Source: an uncultured Roseibium sp. (GTDB lineage Bacteria > Pseudomonadota > Alphaproteobacteria > Rhizobiales > Stappiaceae). From it: DNA of 64,000 nt. The number at the start of each line of letters is the position of its first letter. Positions within the stretch are counted from its first letter, which is position 1. The notes beneath the pieces were generated by a model. The model saw nothing but the letters and a program-made list of their open reading frames with translations. It ran no database searches and was not told the origin of the DNA. The stretch is from the NCBI RefSeq assembly GCF_963669205.1, contig NZ_OY769915.1, positions 6,218,501 to 6,282,500 on the forward strand, in the 5' to 3' direction. Shown here piece by piece: positions 27,221 to 36,323 of this stretch. A program made the translations under genes and the position numbers.

Positions 27221-27489
27221 CAAAGGGTCCTTAGGTCATCGGTTTCGGGAAATCTCCCGAACCATATGGTCAACCGGAACTCAGATCCAACCGTGCTGCG
27301 GTTCGCAAAGCAGTTTTGCACCCGAGGGCGCATCGCGCTGTCGGGTGTTGACCTCCGGGATCTCTTTACACCTTTTCGGGTCCCGGTCGGCTGTTCTGAT
27401 TTTCAATCACTCATATGGAGTTCGCGGGTCTATGCCCCACCGCGTCACAAGAGTCAAGTTTTGCGCCGCATACAGCAATCAGGATCCCG

Positions 27490-28362
27490 TTAATCCCGCT
27501 TCGAGGTCTCGTAGCGCGATGACGTCTCATAGTAGTCGTTGAAGCCGATCCGGTCCCTGAGTTCGGTGAAATCCATCATCAGGGGCGTTCGGTCGGTATC
27601 CGTTTTCAGCCTCGAAAGGGTTTCCGTCATTGCCTTCATCGCGCTCGCCATGAGCGTCAGCGGATAGGCGGCGATCGCGAACCCGATATCCTCAAGTTCC
27701 TTGTGAGACAGTTCCGGCGTTTCCCCGCCTTCGACGATATTCGCCATTTTCGGCCCCGGCAGCTCCCGGCAGACCGTCTCCATTTCGGCAACGGTTTTCG
27801 GGGCTTCGACGAAGAGGATGTCGGCACCCAGCTCCTTGAACCGCGCGGCGCGTTCGATGGCTTCACTCAAGCCGTGCTCGTGACGCGCATCCGTGCGCGC
27901 CAGGATGAGGATATCCGCGCCGTCTTCCCTGGCATCGTTGGCCGCCCTGATGCGGTCGAAGGCCTCATCGCGCGACACGACGGCCTTTCCGGGTGTATGC
28001 CCGCATCGTTTGGGAGACAGCTGGTCCTCGATCATGATGGCGGCGGCCCCTGCCTTGGCGAACCCGGCAACCGTCCGGCGCACATTCATGGCGTTGCCGT
28101 ATCCCGTATCCCCATCGGCGATGACCGGGAAATCGACCGCATGGGTGATGTTGCCGACATGATCGAGCACCTCGCCATAGGACATCAGCCCCAGATCCGG
28201 CTGCCCGATCCGGGACGCCGACGCCGCGAAGCCCGACATGAAGGTGAGGTCGAAATCCGCCTGCTCGATCAGCTTGGCAGACAGCGCGTCGAAGCAGCAG
28301 GGCATGACATGCAATGTGTCTTTTGCAAGCAGGTGTCTGAGTTTGTCGGCCTGGGACGGCAT
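27490..28362 (-). CDS. Isocitrate lyase/PEP mutase superfamily C-C lyase
   Basis: This 290-residue TIM-barrel enzyme has the Mg-binding DGDTGYGN segment, IEDQLSPKRCGHTPGK with the catalytic-loop cysteine (KRCGH, as in methylisocitrate lyase-like lyases) and ILARTDARHEHGLSEAI. The KRCGH loop argues for a 2-hydroxyacid C-C lyase and against a phosphonopyruvate mutase. Possible substrates are methylisocitrate, dimethylmalate or related acids; this cannot be resolved. The frame runs to 28560, but ATG at 28362 has ACGAGG upstream. It lies 20 bp downstream of the TRAP permease gene on the same strand, so its substrate is probably what the transporter imports. Confidence 0.87.
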   Translation of the reverse strand: MPSQADKLRHLLAKDTLHVMPCCFDALSAKLIEQADFDLTFMSGFAASASRIGQPDLGLMSYGEVLDHVGNITHAVDFPVIADGDTGYGNAMNVRRTVAGFAKAGAAAIMIEDQLSPKRCGHTPGKAVVSRDEAFDRIRAANDAREDGADILILARTDARHEHGLSEAIERAARFKELGADILFVEAPKTVAEMETVCRELPGPKMANIVEGGETPELSHKELEDIGFAIAAYPLTLMASAMKAMTETLSRLKTDTDRTPLMMDFTELRDRIGFNDYYETSSRYETSKRD

Positions 28363-28382
28363 TCTGACCTCGTGAAGGCAAT

Positions 28383-29657
28383 TCAGAGTTTGAACGGGAT
28401 ATAAAGCGCAAGATCGGTCCACATATAGAGGATCACGACCGAGAGCAACATGAGCGCGAGAAACGGCAGTACCCCGCGCGACACGTCGGCAAGACTGGAT
28501 TTCGCCACCGACTGGATCACATAGAGATTGAGCCCGACCGGCGGTGTGATCAGGGCGCACTCGACCATCACCACCATGTAGACGCCGAACCAGATCGGGT
28601 CGAAACCGAGCGCCATGGCTGCCGGCAGCAGGACCGGCGTCATGATCAGCACCATGGAGAGCGCCTCGAACACAAGCCCCATGATCAGGAGCACCACCGA
28701 GACCACAAGGATGAAAGCCAGCGGCGTGTCGATGTTCTGACCGATGAACATCGAGATTTCCTGCGGGATCCGGTAAAGCGTGATCGCCTTGCCGAACACC
28801 TTCGCTCCGGCGACGATCAGAAGGATCGCGACTGTCGTCACCATGGAATCATAGGCGGCTTCCTTGAAGCCCTGCCATGTCAGCGTCCTCAGGACGAGAC
28901 CGGTGATCACGAGCGCAACCGCAAAACCGATGGCCGCCGCCTCCGTCGGCGTGGCGATGCCGGTATAAATCACCCCGATGACGAACGCCGCCAGAACCAC
29001 GGAAGGCAGAGCCCGGAGTGAACTCCAGAACCGCTCTTCCCCGCTGGCGGCGGCCTCGGCCGTGTGCCCGCCGAACCATCTCGCATGGATCATGGCGAAT
29101 GCGATGAAGAAGACCACCAGAAGAATGCCGGGGCCAATCCCGGCAAGAAACAGGGAGATGACGGACTGCTCGGTGACGAACCCGTAGACGATCATCGGGA
29201 TCGACGGCGGGATCAGAATCCCGAGCGTGCCGCCGGCGGCCAGCAGGCCGTAGACGAAGCGGCGCTCATACCCGCGGCTGATCATTTCCGGGATCGCCAC
29301 CGTCCCGATCGTTGCGGCCGTCGCAACGGAAGAGCCGGAAATGGCAGCGAAAATCCCGCAGGAAATGATCGTTGCGACAGCCAGCCCGCCGGGCCAGTGG
29401 CCGACCCAGGCATGCACGGCAGCAAAAAGGTCCTTTCCGACCCCCCCTTTCAGGAGGATGTTCGACATCAGCAGGAAAAGCGGCACGGCGAGAAGAATGA
29501 ACCCGTCCAGCGTGGAAAGGATCGCCTGCGGTGCCATCAATGGCGAGAATCCACCGAAAAGCAACAGGGCCAGCCCGAGGCCGCCCAGCGTGAAGGCGAC
29601 CGGCACCCGAATGAGCAGAAGCGCAAACAGCGCAACCAGGATCAGGACTGTGGTCAT
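28383..29657 (-). CDS. dctM: TRAP transporter large permease (DctM)
   Basis: This 424-residue membrane protein has about twelve hydrophobic helices and DctM motifs such as LLIRVPVAFTLGGLGLALLL, GGTLGILIPPSIPMIVYG and the C-terminal ALITPPVGLNLYVIQS. It forms the sodium-coupled transport channel of a tripartite periplasmic system. The frame extends far upstream in the shadow of dctQ, but ATG at 29657 overlaps the dctQ stop by four bases and gives the family N-terminus. Confidence 0.95.
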   Translation of the reverse strand: MTTVLILVALFALLLIRVPVAFTLGGLGLALLLFGGFSPLMAPQAILSTLDGFILLAVPLFLLMSNILLKGGVGKDLFAAVHAWVGHWPGGLAVATIISCGIFAAISGSSVATAATIGTVAIPEMISRGYERRFVYGLLAAGGTLGILIPPSIPMIVYGFVTEQSVISLFLAGIGPGILLVVFFIAFAMIHARWFGGHTAEAAASGEERFWSSLRALPSVVLAAFVIGVIYTGIATPTEAAAIGFAVALVITGLVLRTLTWQGFKEAAYDSMVTTVAILLIVAGAKVFGKAITLYRIPQEISMFIGQNIDTPLAFILVVSVVLLIMGLVFEALSMVLIMTPVLLPAAMALGFDPIWFGVYMVVMVECALITPPVGLNLYVIQSVAKSSLADVSRGVLPFLALMLLSVVILYMWTDLALYIPFKL

Positions 29658-30148
29658 GAGGCATGCCCGCCGCGCGGGGCCGCTCCTGCGACCGCCTTGC
29701 CAAGTTCGATCACGGCCTGGACGAAGAGCAGCACGAAGCCAACCGGAATGGCGAGTTCCGAGACCCAGGTCGGCAGATCCAGCATCGATCCGGTGGTCCG
29801 GCCTCGTTCGAAGGAATCGTAGAAGATGCCGCCCCCCTTCCAGGCGACTACCGCACTGAAGAGCGCAATCGCGGTCATGGCCAGGACACGGCAGGCCCGT
29901 TGGGCCGTTGCGCCGAGCCGCTCGGTCACCGCGTCGACCGCGATGTGCTGATTTGTCTTCAGCAGCCAGGGCATCCCGATCATGCTGCCCCAGATGAGAC
30001 ACAGCTGGGACAGTTCCGCCGCCCAGATCGTCGGCGCGACAAACAGGTAGCGGGCGCTGACCTCATAGGTCAGCATGCACCCGGCAAGAATGAACAGGAA
30101 CGCTGCGGCTCCTGCAAGCACCCGCAGGACAGCGTGGAACGCTTTCAT
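29654..30148 (-). CDS. dctQ: TRAP transporter small permease (DctQ)
   Basis: This 164-residue protein has four membrane helices with DctQ-type features: an N-terminal helix containing TYEVSARYLF, then WAAELSQLCLIWGSMIGMPW, and the later segment DLPTWVSELAIPVGFVLLF. It pairs with DctM in the membrane. It is translationally coupled to dctM (four-base overlap) and lies 103 bp downstream of the binding-protein gene, across a hairpin. Confidence 0.93.
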   Translation of the reverse strand: MKAFHAVLRVLAGAAAFLFILAGCMLTYEVSARYLFVAPTIWAAELSQLCLIWGSMIGMPWLLKTNQHIAVDAVTERLGATAQRACRVLAMTAIALFSAVVAWKGGGIFYDSFERGRTTGSMLDLPTWVSELAIPVGFVLLFVQAVIELGKAVAGAAPRGGHAS

Positions 30149-30203
30149 GGCTTGAAACGCAATCTTTGCTTTCGGGAGGGGTCAGGCGGAATTCGGAATG
30201 TCG

Positions 30204-30238
30204 CGGCCACACCGTTTCGCGAGAAGACGGCGTGGCCG
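30204..30238. other. Intercistronic hairpin between dctP and dctQ
   Basis: CGGCCACACCGT pairs with ACGGCGTGGCCG (11 of 12 bases) around an 11-base loop. There is no T-run on the minus strand, so it is more likely an mRNA-stabilising or partial attenuation structure than a true terminator. It would favour higher levels of the binding protein than of the permeases. Confidence 0.55.
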
Positions 30239-30251
30239 AACCATGTTGATT

Positions 30252-31244
30252 TTACAGGCCCTTTGCCGCGTCCATCACGGTTTGGCCCAGCGCGCCCGCC
30301 TTTTCGGAATAGGTGTCATAGACCGGCTGGCTCACAGCCTTCCAGGCCGCGATTTCGTCCGCTGTCGGCCTGTAGACGGTCATGCCGTTTTCCTCCGCCG
30401 CTGCATAAGCCGCAGCCTCGATTTCGGCCATGCGGTTGCGCACGTCATTCTCGGCCTTGAGCGCTGCCGCCTGGATGACGGCCTTCTGCTCTTCCGGCAA
30501 CCCGTTCCAGAAATCGCTGTTCACGACAACGATGAACTCGATATCCGCGTGGTTGGTCACGGAGATCGTGTCCATCACTTCCCAGAGCTTTCTCGATTTG
30601 ACACCGGAAACACCGGTCATGCCGATATCGACCGTGCCACGCTGGTAGGCAAGATATTGTTCGGAACCGGATATCAGCGTCGGCGCACCGCCGGCTGAGT
30701 TCACAAAGTCGCCGAGTGTCTTGCCGAACACGCGGACCTTCTTGCCCTTCATGTCTTCCGGCGTCTTCAGCGGGCCGCCCTGGGACAGCATGATCGCACC
30801 GCCATAGGCCTGCCACCACAAAACGGTCGACCCCGTGTCCTTGATGGCTTCGTCGAGCGGCGCACGCACGGGCGATCCCGGCGCGACCGCGGCCCGCACC
30901 TTGTCTTCCGTGTCGAACAGGAATGGCTGGTAGAAGATGTCGACGGCGGGGATGTCGCCGACATAGCGCGTGAGGGACGCCACGCCCATTTCAATCGCAC
31001 CGGATCCGACTGCCGCAGGAACTTCCTTGTCCTTGTAGAGTTGCGCCGAATCATAGATTTCAACGGCAATGTCGCCATTCGAGTTCTTTTCAACCTCTTC
31101 CTTGAACAGGAGAAGGTTCTGGCCAAGGTGGCTCTTGAGCGGCAACTGCAGGGAAATGCGCAAGGTCGTGTCTGCCGCAAAGGCAGCACCGGTGGAAAGG
31201 CCAAGCGCAACGGCTGCGCCCAGGGCCCAGGCAAGTGATTTCAT
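30252..31244 (-). CDS. dctP: TRAP transporter substrate-binding protein (DctP)
   Basis: The 330-residue periplasmic binding protein has a signal peptide (ALGAAVALGLSTGAAFAA). The mature part includes EIYDSAQLYKDKEVPAAVGSG, the conserved KGKKVRVFG and the arginine-containing ligand region YLAYQRGTVDIGMTG. Family members bind carboxylate substrates through a conserved arginine. GGGAGG precedes the ATG. It is the first gene of the operon dctP-dctQ-dctM-lyase, which suggests uptake and cleavage of an organic acid. Confidence 0.94.
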   Translation of the reverse strand: MKSLAWALGAAVALGLSTGAAFAADTTLRISLQLPLKSHLGQNLLLFKEEVEKNSNGDIAVEIYDSAQLYKDKEVPAAVGSGAIEMGVASLTRYVGDIPAVDIFYQPFLFDTEDKVRAAVAPGSPVRAPLDEAIKDTGSTVLWWQAYGGAIMLSQGGPLKTPEDMKGKKVRVFGKTLGDFVNSAGGAPTLISGSEQYLAYQRGTVDIGMTGVSGVKSRKLWEVMDTISVTNHADIEFIVVVNSDFWNGLPEEQKAVIQAAALKAENDVRNRMAEIEAAAYAAAEENGMTVYRPTADEIAAWKAVSQPVYDTYSEKAGALGQTVMDAAKGL

Positions 31245-31407
31245 GATGTCCTCCCATTCTTATGCTCGCAGTCTTGCAAACGACCAGATGGAGGTCAACA
31301 AGGCAACGCAGGGGAAGGGATGACAAAAGCTCACCAATAGATTGAGCCGGACCGGCCCGGAACACCGGACAAATGAGAACCGGCGGTGATGGTCGTGAAG
31401 CAACACG

Positions 31408-31442
31408 AAAACCACTGCCGGTGTGACCGTACCGGCAGTGGT
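31408..31442 (-). terminator. Rho-independent terminator of the EF-hand gene
   Basis: A perfect 12-base inverted repeat (ACCACTGCCGGT and its complement) with an eight-base loop is followed on the minus strand by TTTTCG. It lies 60 bp beyond the EF-hand gene stop. Confidence 0.7.
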
Positions 31443-31502
31443 CTTTATCAGGCAACCCCGCTGCAAGAGCAGCTTACGGGGGGAGGATCGCCCGAAGCCG
31501 GA

Positions 31503-31733
31503 TTACGGCTGAACCGCTGCGAATTCAGCCGGATCGAGCAGGTTGTCCTGATTCGCATCCGCAGCCTTGAAAACGTCTTCCGACATATCCGGAACGACTG
31601 CCGTGACTTCATCGAAGCTCACGAAACCGTCCTGGTTGCTGTCGATCGTCTCAAATGACACGCCCTGTGCAAGCGCTGCTGAAGACGCTGTGAAAGCACC
31701 GATGAGAAGAGCAGCGGTAAGACGTTTGGACAT
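31503..31733 (-). CDS. Small secreted EF-hand protein
   Basis: From ATG at 31733 (preceded by GGAGG at eight bases) this is a 76-residue protein. A signal peptide (LTAALLIGAFTASSAALA) is followed by two calcium-binding loops, DSNQDGFVSFDE and DANQDNLLDPAE, both with the DxNxDG/N-type ligand spacing. It would be exported to the periplasm and bind calcium. The frame continues upstream to 31985, but that part has no protein-like character. It stands alone. Its function beyond calcium binding is unknown. Confidence 0.8.
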   Translation of the reverse strand: MSKRLTAALLIGAFTASSAALAQGVSFETIDSNQDGFVSFDEVTAVVPDMSEDVFKAADANQDNLLDPAEFAAVQP

Positions 31734-32100
31734 GTTTAAACCTCCAAGTGTTGGTTCTCGCCGGATTGCCCGTCCCATATCATGGGGAAGTCGGTGCACC
31801 CGGCTTGTGTTCCGTCCATCCGCCAGGCCCCTGCGACCTGCCGAACCGGAACAGGAAGAACTCTGATCCGTGATCACGACCGGCAAAGGGCTGCTCTTGG
31901 GAACATTCGCGGCATTGTTGTGGCCGGGAAGCGTATTCAGCCATAGGTGAGTCATATTGAAGACATCTTTCAAAGTTTTCGGCAAGAAATTGGCTTCTCG
32001 TAAGAAATAAACTATCGAATAATGTTTACAATTTCGAACAAAAATACTTTGTTTTTGCCTGGTTGATCGCTGACCAAGCGCATTATTCGATCAGGCGCCG
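31734..32100. other. 367-bp gap with no gene recognised
   Basis: It contains the promoter region of the EF-hand gene and the 3' flank of the regulator gene at 32101. The right part, from about 31960 to 32095, is AT-rich. I see no repeat, hairpin terminator or convincing short coding frame in it. Confidence 0.5.
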
Positions 32101-33510
32101 CTACGATTTGCCGTCATCAGATGCGAGGACGCGGACACGCTCATAACCGTTTTTTTCCAGTCTGGAAAAAATATCGGCGGCATAATCCGTTTGGGCAAAC
32201 ATCTTGTCGAGAACGAACGGAACCGGAAAATCGGGCCAAGTTGAGCGCAAGTCACGTACTGCGTTGGCCGCGGCTCTTGTATTGCCAAGATGGTCATGAG
32301 CTGCGGCGAGAAAAATGAGCGAGGGTGCTGAGACTGGTGCCCCGGCTGCCGGAGCAGTCTCGAAGGCGTCAATCACTGTCCCGTAGTTTCCCAACATGTA
32401 ATTCGCCACACCCCAGATGTTCGGTGCGCCGAAACGGCCTTTTCCAAGACGCAGGCGTTCCGGATCGGATGCTTTTGCGGCCCGGGCTCCGTCTCCGGCC
32501 AGTATCGCAACGACCCCGTCTATATCGAGTATGTATCCATCATCGGGCATCAGACCCACGGCAATGTTCGCATGTTTGCGGGCAGTCTCGCGTCCACCGG
32601 ACATGCTCGCGATCCATGCCGTTGCTCCGTGTGCACGTGCGCTGGCCGGTCCGAGTTCCCTGGCTTTGGATGCCAGGGAGGCCGCCTGCCGCATTATGTC
32701 CCTGCTCTCAATCTCGTCGTTGGCAAGGAAGGCCAGCGTGGCAAGTGCCTGGGCTTTGCCGGCATATCCGTCGGGCAAACTCGGGTCTAGCGCAATTGCA
32801 CGGTCAAAGAGACTAATCGCGAGACGTTGGCGCTCCGCGTCGAACACGGGAAAAAGCAGGCCGCGCGCCTGCTCCGCCAGGTTCATCGACTGGACCGATA
32901 CCGGAGACTTTTCCATCAACGCGGAGAGCACGGCGGCTTGCGGATCCGCAACCGATGCCGGAGCGACCGGCGGAAGCGTATCCTGCTGTAACAGCAAAAC
33001 GCCGCTTACGATCAGCGCAACGACAGCACCCGCGACTGTCGCAAATCGCCATGGGGGTGCGGAGCGCACAAACAAGGCGTTCGTGTTCCCCGCAACGGGC
33101 GTGGCATCTTTTCCGGCGTTAGCGGCAGCATTGGTATGCTCGCGCAGTTCGAACCGGGGAACATAGGTCCCGGCATCAACGTGGATACGGACGTTCTCGT
33201 TTCGGCCACTGCCTTCGTAGAATTGATCCAAAACGCGTCTCAAGCGGCGCGCTTCCACGCGCACGATGTTGTCCGACGCATTGCGTCCGTCGAGCGCGCG
33301 GCCATACACATCGGCGGCAATGGTCTTGCCCTTGATCTGGTCGCCCCGTCCGGCCAACCGCTCTTCGACGATGTAGCTCAAGATCTGTTTCAGTCGCGGC
33401 GAGGACGCGAACTCTTCGCTTGAAACGACCGCGTTGAGCGCATCGCGAACAGCCTTCGGGTCGCAATCGACCGGTGGCTCAGATGCCGTGCTTTTGCCCT
33501 TCGCTGGCAT
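32101..33510 (-). CDS. Membrane-anchored regulator: N-terminal DNA-binding-like domain, one TM helix, TPR-like C-terminus
   Basis: This is a 469-residue protein. Residues about 15-115 match a widespread N-terminal regulatory domain: SPRLKQILSYIVEERLAG, then KGKTIAADVYGRALDGR, then DNIVRVEARRLRRVLDQFYE, then DAGTYVPRF. One membrane helix follows (WRFATVAGAVVALIVSGVLL, near residue 155). The remainder is a helical TPR-like region that would be periplasmic. The layout resembles CadC/ToxR one-component sensors, though I cannot prove DNA binding. ATG at 33510 is preferred to GTG at 33525, which lacks a ribosome binding site. It diverges from the operon at 33615, only 104 bp away, so it may control that operon. 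Confidence 0.72.
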   Translation of the reverse strand: MPAKGKSTASEPPVDCDPKAVRDALNAVVSSEEFASSPRLKQILSYIVEERLAGRGDQIKGKTIAADVYGRALDGRNASDNIVRVEARRLRRVLDQFYEGSGRNENVRIHVDAGTYVPRFELREHTNAAANAGKDATPVAGNTNALFVRSAPPWRFATVAGAVVALIVSGVLLLQQDTLPPVAPASVADPQAAVLSALMEKSPVSVQSMNLAEQARGLLFPVFDAERQRLAISLFDRAIALDPSLPDGYAGKAQALATLAFLANDEIESRDIMRQAASLASKARELGPASARAHGATAWIASMSGGRETARKHANIAVGLMPDDGYILDIDGVVAILAGDGARAAKASDPERLRLGKGRFGAPNIWGVANYMLGNYGTVIDAFETAPAAGAPVSAPSLIFLAAAHDHLGNTRAAANAVRDLRSTWPDFPVPFVLDKMFAQTDYAADIFSRLEKNGYERVRVLASDDGKS

Positions 33511-33614
33511 TGCCGTCTCACCCACGTTTCACGGTGAGTCACTTGGCCTGGAGCCGAGGCCGAATTCTACTCAGCGTGTTGCCCATCAGCGTAGCGCAAC
33601 GGAGCACATCGTCA

Positions 33615-33854
33615 ATGAAGTTCGTCCAACGAGACCTGCCTGAACAGGCGATAGCGATAAAAAAGCGCCTTCAGTCTGATGTGCACCTGAAGGAGGCTTG
33701 TAAAGACTACGAATGCCTGTGCGCGCGGCTTGCCCGTGGCGCCATCGACAGCACGGAAGCCTCTCAAATCAACGAAATACTTGTGGAACTGCGCGCGGAG
33801 ATCGTCCGCCGGGTTTCACGGCCCCAGAGACCGGAGGAAAGGTTCACGCAATGA
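33615..33854 (+). CDS. Small hypothetical protein, first gene of the MBL/CobW operon
   Basis: ATG at 33615 opens a 79-residue frame for a mostly helical protein: VQRDLPEQAIAIKKRLQSDV, then CKDYECLCARLARGAI, then SQINEILVELRAEIVRRV. Three cysteines lie close together near residues 29-36. GGAG lies ten bases before the ATG. The TGA stop overlaps the next ATG (ATGA), which argues for translational coupling and for this being a real gene. I do not recognise the family. The cysteine spacing could bind a metal, but that is only a guess. Confidence 0.6.
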   Translation: MKFVQRDLPEQAIAIKKRLQSDVHLKEACKDYECLCARLARGAIDSTEASQINEILVELRAEIVRRVSRPQRPEERFTQ

Positions 33855-35320
33855 GTGATCACACCAACGACGACGACCGCAAAACCGACAATGCGACGGA
33901 AGAGGACCGGGTTGAAAATCCGAACAGGCGCAGCGTCCTGAAAGGGATGGCAACCGGAGCGGCGGTAACCGGCGCGGCAACGGTCGCCTCTGAAGGAGCG
34001 CAGGCCCACTCGGGCGACGGACCTCTGGGCGAGGCTCTCAAAAACCCCTATGGTGGCCGCCCGGCAGGTGGCATTTCGCTACCTGAGTACTTCCGACCGA
34101 CAAAGTACATGACTGGCTCCAATGCCAATTACTTTCCCTTGTCTGAAGAACTCGGCCCTGACGAAATGCGCATATCCTTTTGCGGATCCACGCCCTACCC
34201 GCCGAGAGAGGACCAAGCCGGAACATGCATCATGGTCGAGCTTGGAAATGGCAAGAGGTTCTTTTTCGACTTCGGCTCCGGATGCGTACGCAACATTATT
34301 GGCATGCAGGTTCCCGGCCAGCTGATTAACGACATTTTCATTACGCACCTTCATGTCGACCACTACGCCGACATTCCTTACATCTATCCCTTTCGCGCCT
34401 GGTCCGGCGGCTATACGCCATTGCGTATCCACGGACCCTCCGGCCGTACGCCCGAACTTGGCACCCAGGGCATGGTCAACGGCATGCAGCAGATGATGAA
34501 ATGGCACCTCGAAGCCTTCGATGTGTTTCCGATTGGCGACGGGTATGAAATCGAGGTCAATGAGTTCGACTATCGCGAGGAAGGCGGCATTGTTTATGAT
34601 CAGGACGGCGTTGTCATTCGGAGCTGGCCACGCAGCCACGCCAAGGATGGTGCCGTCGGCTACCGCCTCGACTGGAATGGCCTGAGTTTCGTTTGGACAG
34701 GTGACGGCCGCCCGGACGAGCTTTCACGCAAATACGGCGAAGGTGTCGACGTATTTGTTACGGAGATGTCCGGCCAGGACATCGGCCAGCTCATGACCTA
34801 CAAATATGGTCTGCCGCAGGAACTCTTCAACTACACGATCGATACGCACCATACGTCCCACTATGCGGTCGGAAAACTGTTTGCTGACACACGTCCCCGA
34901 CTGGGAATGGTGACGCACTATACCCAGGATGAAGATATTGATGCAGAAATGCTGGCCGGCATCCGCGCCCACTATGATGGCTTGTTCCAATGGGGGCTGG
35001 ATGTCGCGGTCGTCAATGTTACCAAGGAAGCTATCTGGTACCGAAAAGCCACTCTTCCTGGAAAATCCGGTACGGTTCCGCCATTCCGCGAGCTTGCCGC
35101 GGCTGAAGAGGCAGGTCGTTTGTCGTTACCCGACGAGGTCGTATTGCCGGAACCGCGCTCTTCTCGGGCCGAGCAACAGGATCAGAAATACCGGGACATG
35201 GAGATCGATCCCAAGGAATACTATCCGGCAGATGTGTTCCGTGAGCCCGGGACCGAATGGCCGTCTGGTTTTTCAATCAATGTCGATGACGTGATCCCTA
35301 ACCGTAAGAAACCGGAGTAG
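33851..35320 (+). CDS. Tat-exported metallo-beta-lactamase-fold hydrolase
   Basis: This 489-residue protein has a twin-arginine signal (PNRRSVLKGMATGAAVTGAA, about residues 24-43). The MBL-fold domain has the zinc motif THLHVDHYAD near residue 160, the histidine in RSHAKD, WTGDGRPDE and a late DTHHTSHYAVGK with further histidines. The C-terminal 60 residues are charged. The size and layout resemble MBL proteins that databases sometimes label GntH of guanitoxin biosynthesis, but no other guanitoxin gene is present, so I do not adopt that name. Tat export implies folding with its metal before secretion. It is coupled to the small upstream gene and followed by a CobW GTPase four bases later. Confidence 0.85.
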   Translation: MSDHTNDDDRKTDNATEEDRVENPNRRSVLKGMATGAAVTGAATVASEGAQAHSGDGPLGEALKNPYGGRPAGGISLPEYFRPTKYMTGSNANYFPLSEELGPDEMRISFCGSTPYPPREDQAGTCIMVELGNGKRFFFDFGSGCVRNIIGMQVPGQLINDIFITHLHVDHYADIPYIYPFRAWSGGYTPLRIHGPSGRTPELGTQGMVNGMQQMMKWHLEAFDVFPIGDGYEIEVNEFDYREEGGIVYDQDGVVIRSWPRSHAKDGAVGYRLDWNGLSFVWTGDGRPDELSRKYGEGVDVFVTEMSGQDIGQLMTYKYGLPQELFNYTIDTHHTSHYAVGKLFADTRPRLGMVTHYTQDEDIDAEMLAGIRAHYDGLFQWGLDVAVVNVTKEAIWYRKATLPGKSGTVPPFRELAAAEEAGRLSLPDEVVLPEPRSSRAEQQDQKYRDMEIDPKEYYPADVFREPGTEWPSGFSINVDDVIPNRKKPE

Positions 35321-35324
35321 GGCC

Positions 35325-36323
35325 ATGATCGAGTTTGGAGAAAAATCTGCGGTGCCGGTAACAATCCTGACCGGCTTCCTGGGGTCGGGAAAGACGACCT
35401 TGCTCAACCGGATCCTCACCGGAAAGCATGGACTGCGCGTTGCCGTTCTGGTGAACGATTTCGGGTCCATAAACATCGATGCCGACCTTGTCGTCGGCAT
35501 CGAGGACGATGTCATGAGCCTTGCCAACGGGTGCGTGTGCTGCTCCATCAGGGATGACCTGATCGAAACTGTCGAACAGGTTCTGGCGCGAGACGAGAGA
35601 CCGGAATACATCATCCTCGAGGCCAGCGGCGTCTCGGACCCGTCCTCGATCGCGATGACATTCACGGATCAAAAGTTCCGCAACCTGATCCGCCTGGACA
35701 GCATCGTATGTCTCGTGGACGCGGAACAGATTTTTGCTGCTCCGGAACAGATGGAACTGAAGCTCCGCCAGATCGCATTCTCGGACATGGTCATCCTGAA
35801 CAAGGTCGACCTGGTCGACAGTGAAACAGTGGCCGAAGTCCATAAGTGGCTCGGTTCGCGCTTCAAACGCTACCGGCTCGTGGAAGCGGTCAACGCGCAA
35901 GTCCCGCTCGATATTCTTCTGTCGGTCGGGCGGTTCGCGGAGAGTCAGCTCAAAGATGCAGATCACCATGTTCATGGACCGGGGTGCGGATGTTCTGAGC
36001 ACCAACACGAGGACATCGACAAGCACTCACACGCGGCGCAGTTTGCAACGACCATGGTTCGTTCGGACAGGCCGCTGCGATTGTCAGCCCTCAAAAGCGC
36101 CGTCAAACAATTGCCGGGGGGTGTTTACCGGATGAAGGGATTTGTCTTCAGCGAAGAAGATCCCGATCATCGCATTATTGTCCAGGTCGTGGGCAAGCGG
36201 ATCGACATCGCCCGGGACGAGGCGTGGGGAACGCGGCAACCGGAAAGCCGGTTGGTGGCGATTGGCGCGCCAGGCAGCGTTAGCGAGGACACTTTGCGGT
36301 CCATGATTCTTGAGGCCGCGTAG
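35325..36323 (+). CDS. CobW/COG0523 family GTP-binding protein, downstream of the MBL gene
   Basis: This 332-residue G3E GTPase has TGFLGSGKTTLLNRI near residue 15, VLVNDFGSINID, the metal-binding NGCVCCSIRDDL, the NKVDL specificity motif and a C-terminal CobW_C domain. A short metal-binding loop (HHVHGPGCGCSEHQHED) combines His and Cys. It is shorter and less His-rich than the CobW protein at 4067. Proteins of this type insert metal into client enzymes. The direct pairing with an exported zinc-type hydrolase suggests that hydrolase as client, which is inference. Confidence 0.88.
   Translation: MIEFGEKSAVPVTILTGFLGSGKTTLLNRILTGKHGLRVAVLVNDFGSINIDADLVVGIEDDVMSLANGCVCCSIRDDLIETVEQVLARDERPEYIILEASGVSDPSSIAMTFTDQKFRNLIRLDSIVCLVDAEQIFAAPEQMELKLRQIAFSDMVILNKVDLVDSETVAEVHKWLGSRFKRYRLVEAVNAQVPLDILLSVGRFAESQLKDADHHVHGPGCGCSEHQHEDIDKHSHAAQFATTMVRSDRPLRLSALKSAVKQLPGGVYRMKGFVFSEEDPDHRIIVQVVGKRIDIARDEAWGTRQPESRLVAIGAPGSVSEDTLRSMILEAA

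Noticed and set aside
33851..35320. Naming the MBL protein as guanitoxin biosynthesis GntH
   Set aside because: No other guanitoxin gene is nearby, and the likeness is only in size and fold.
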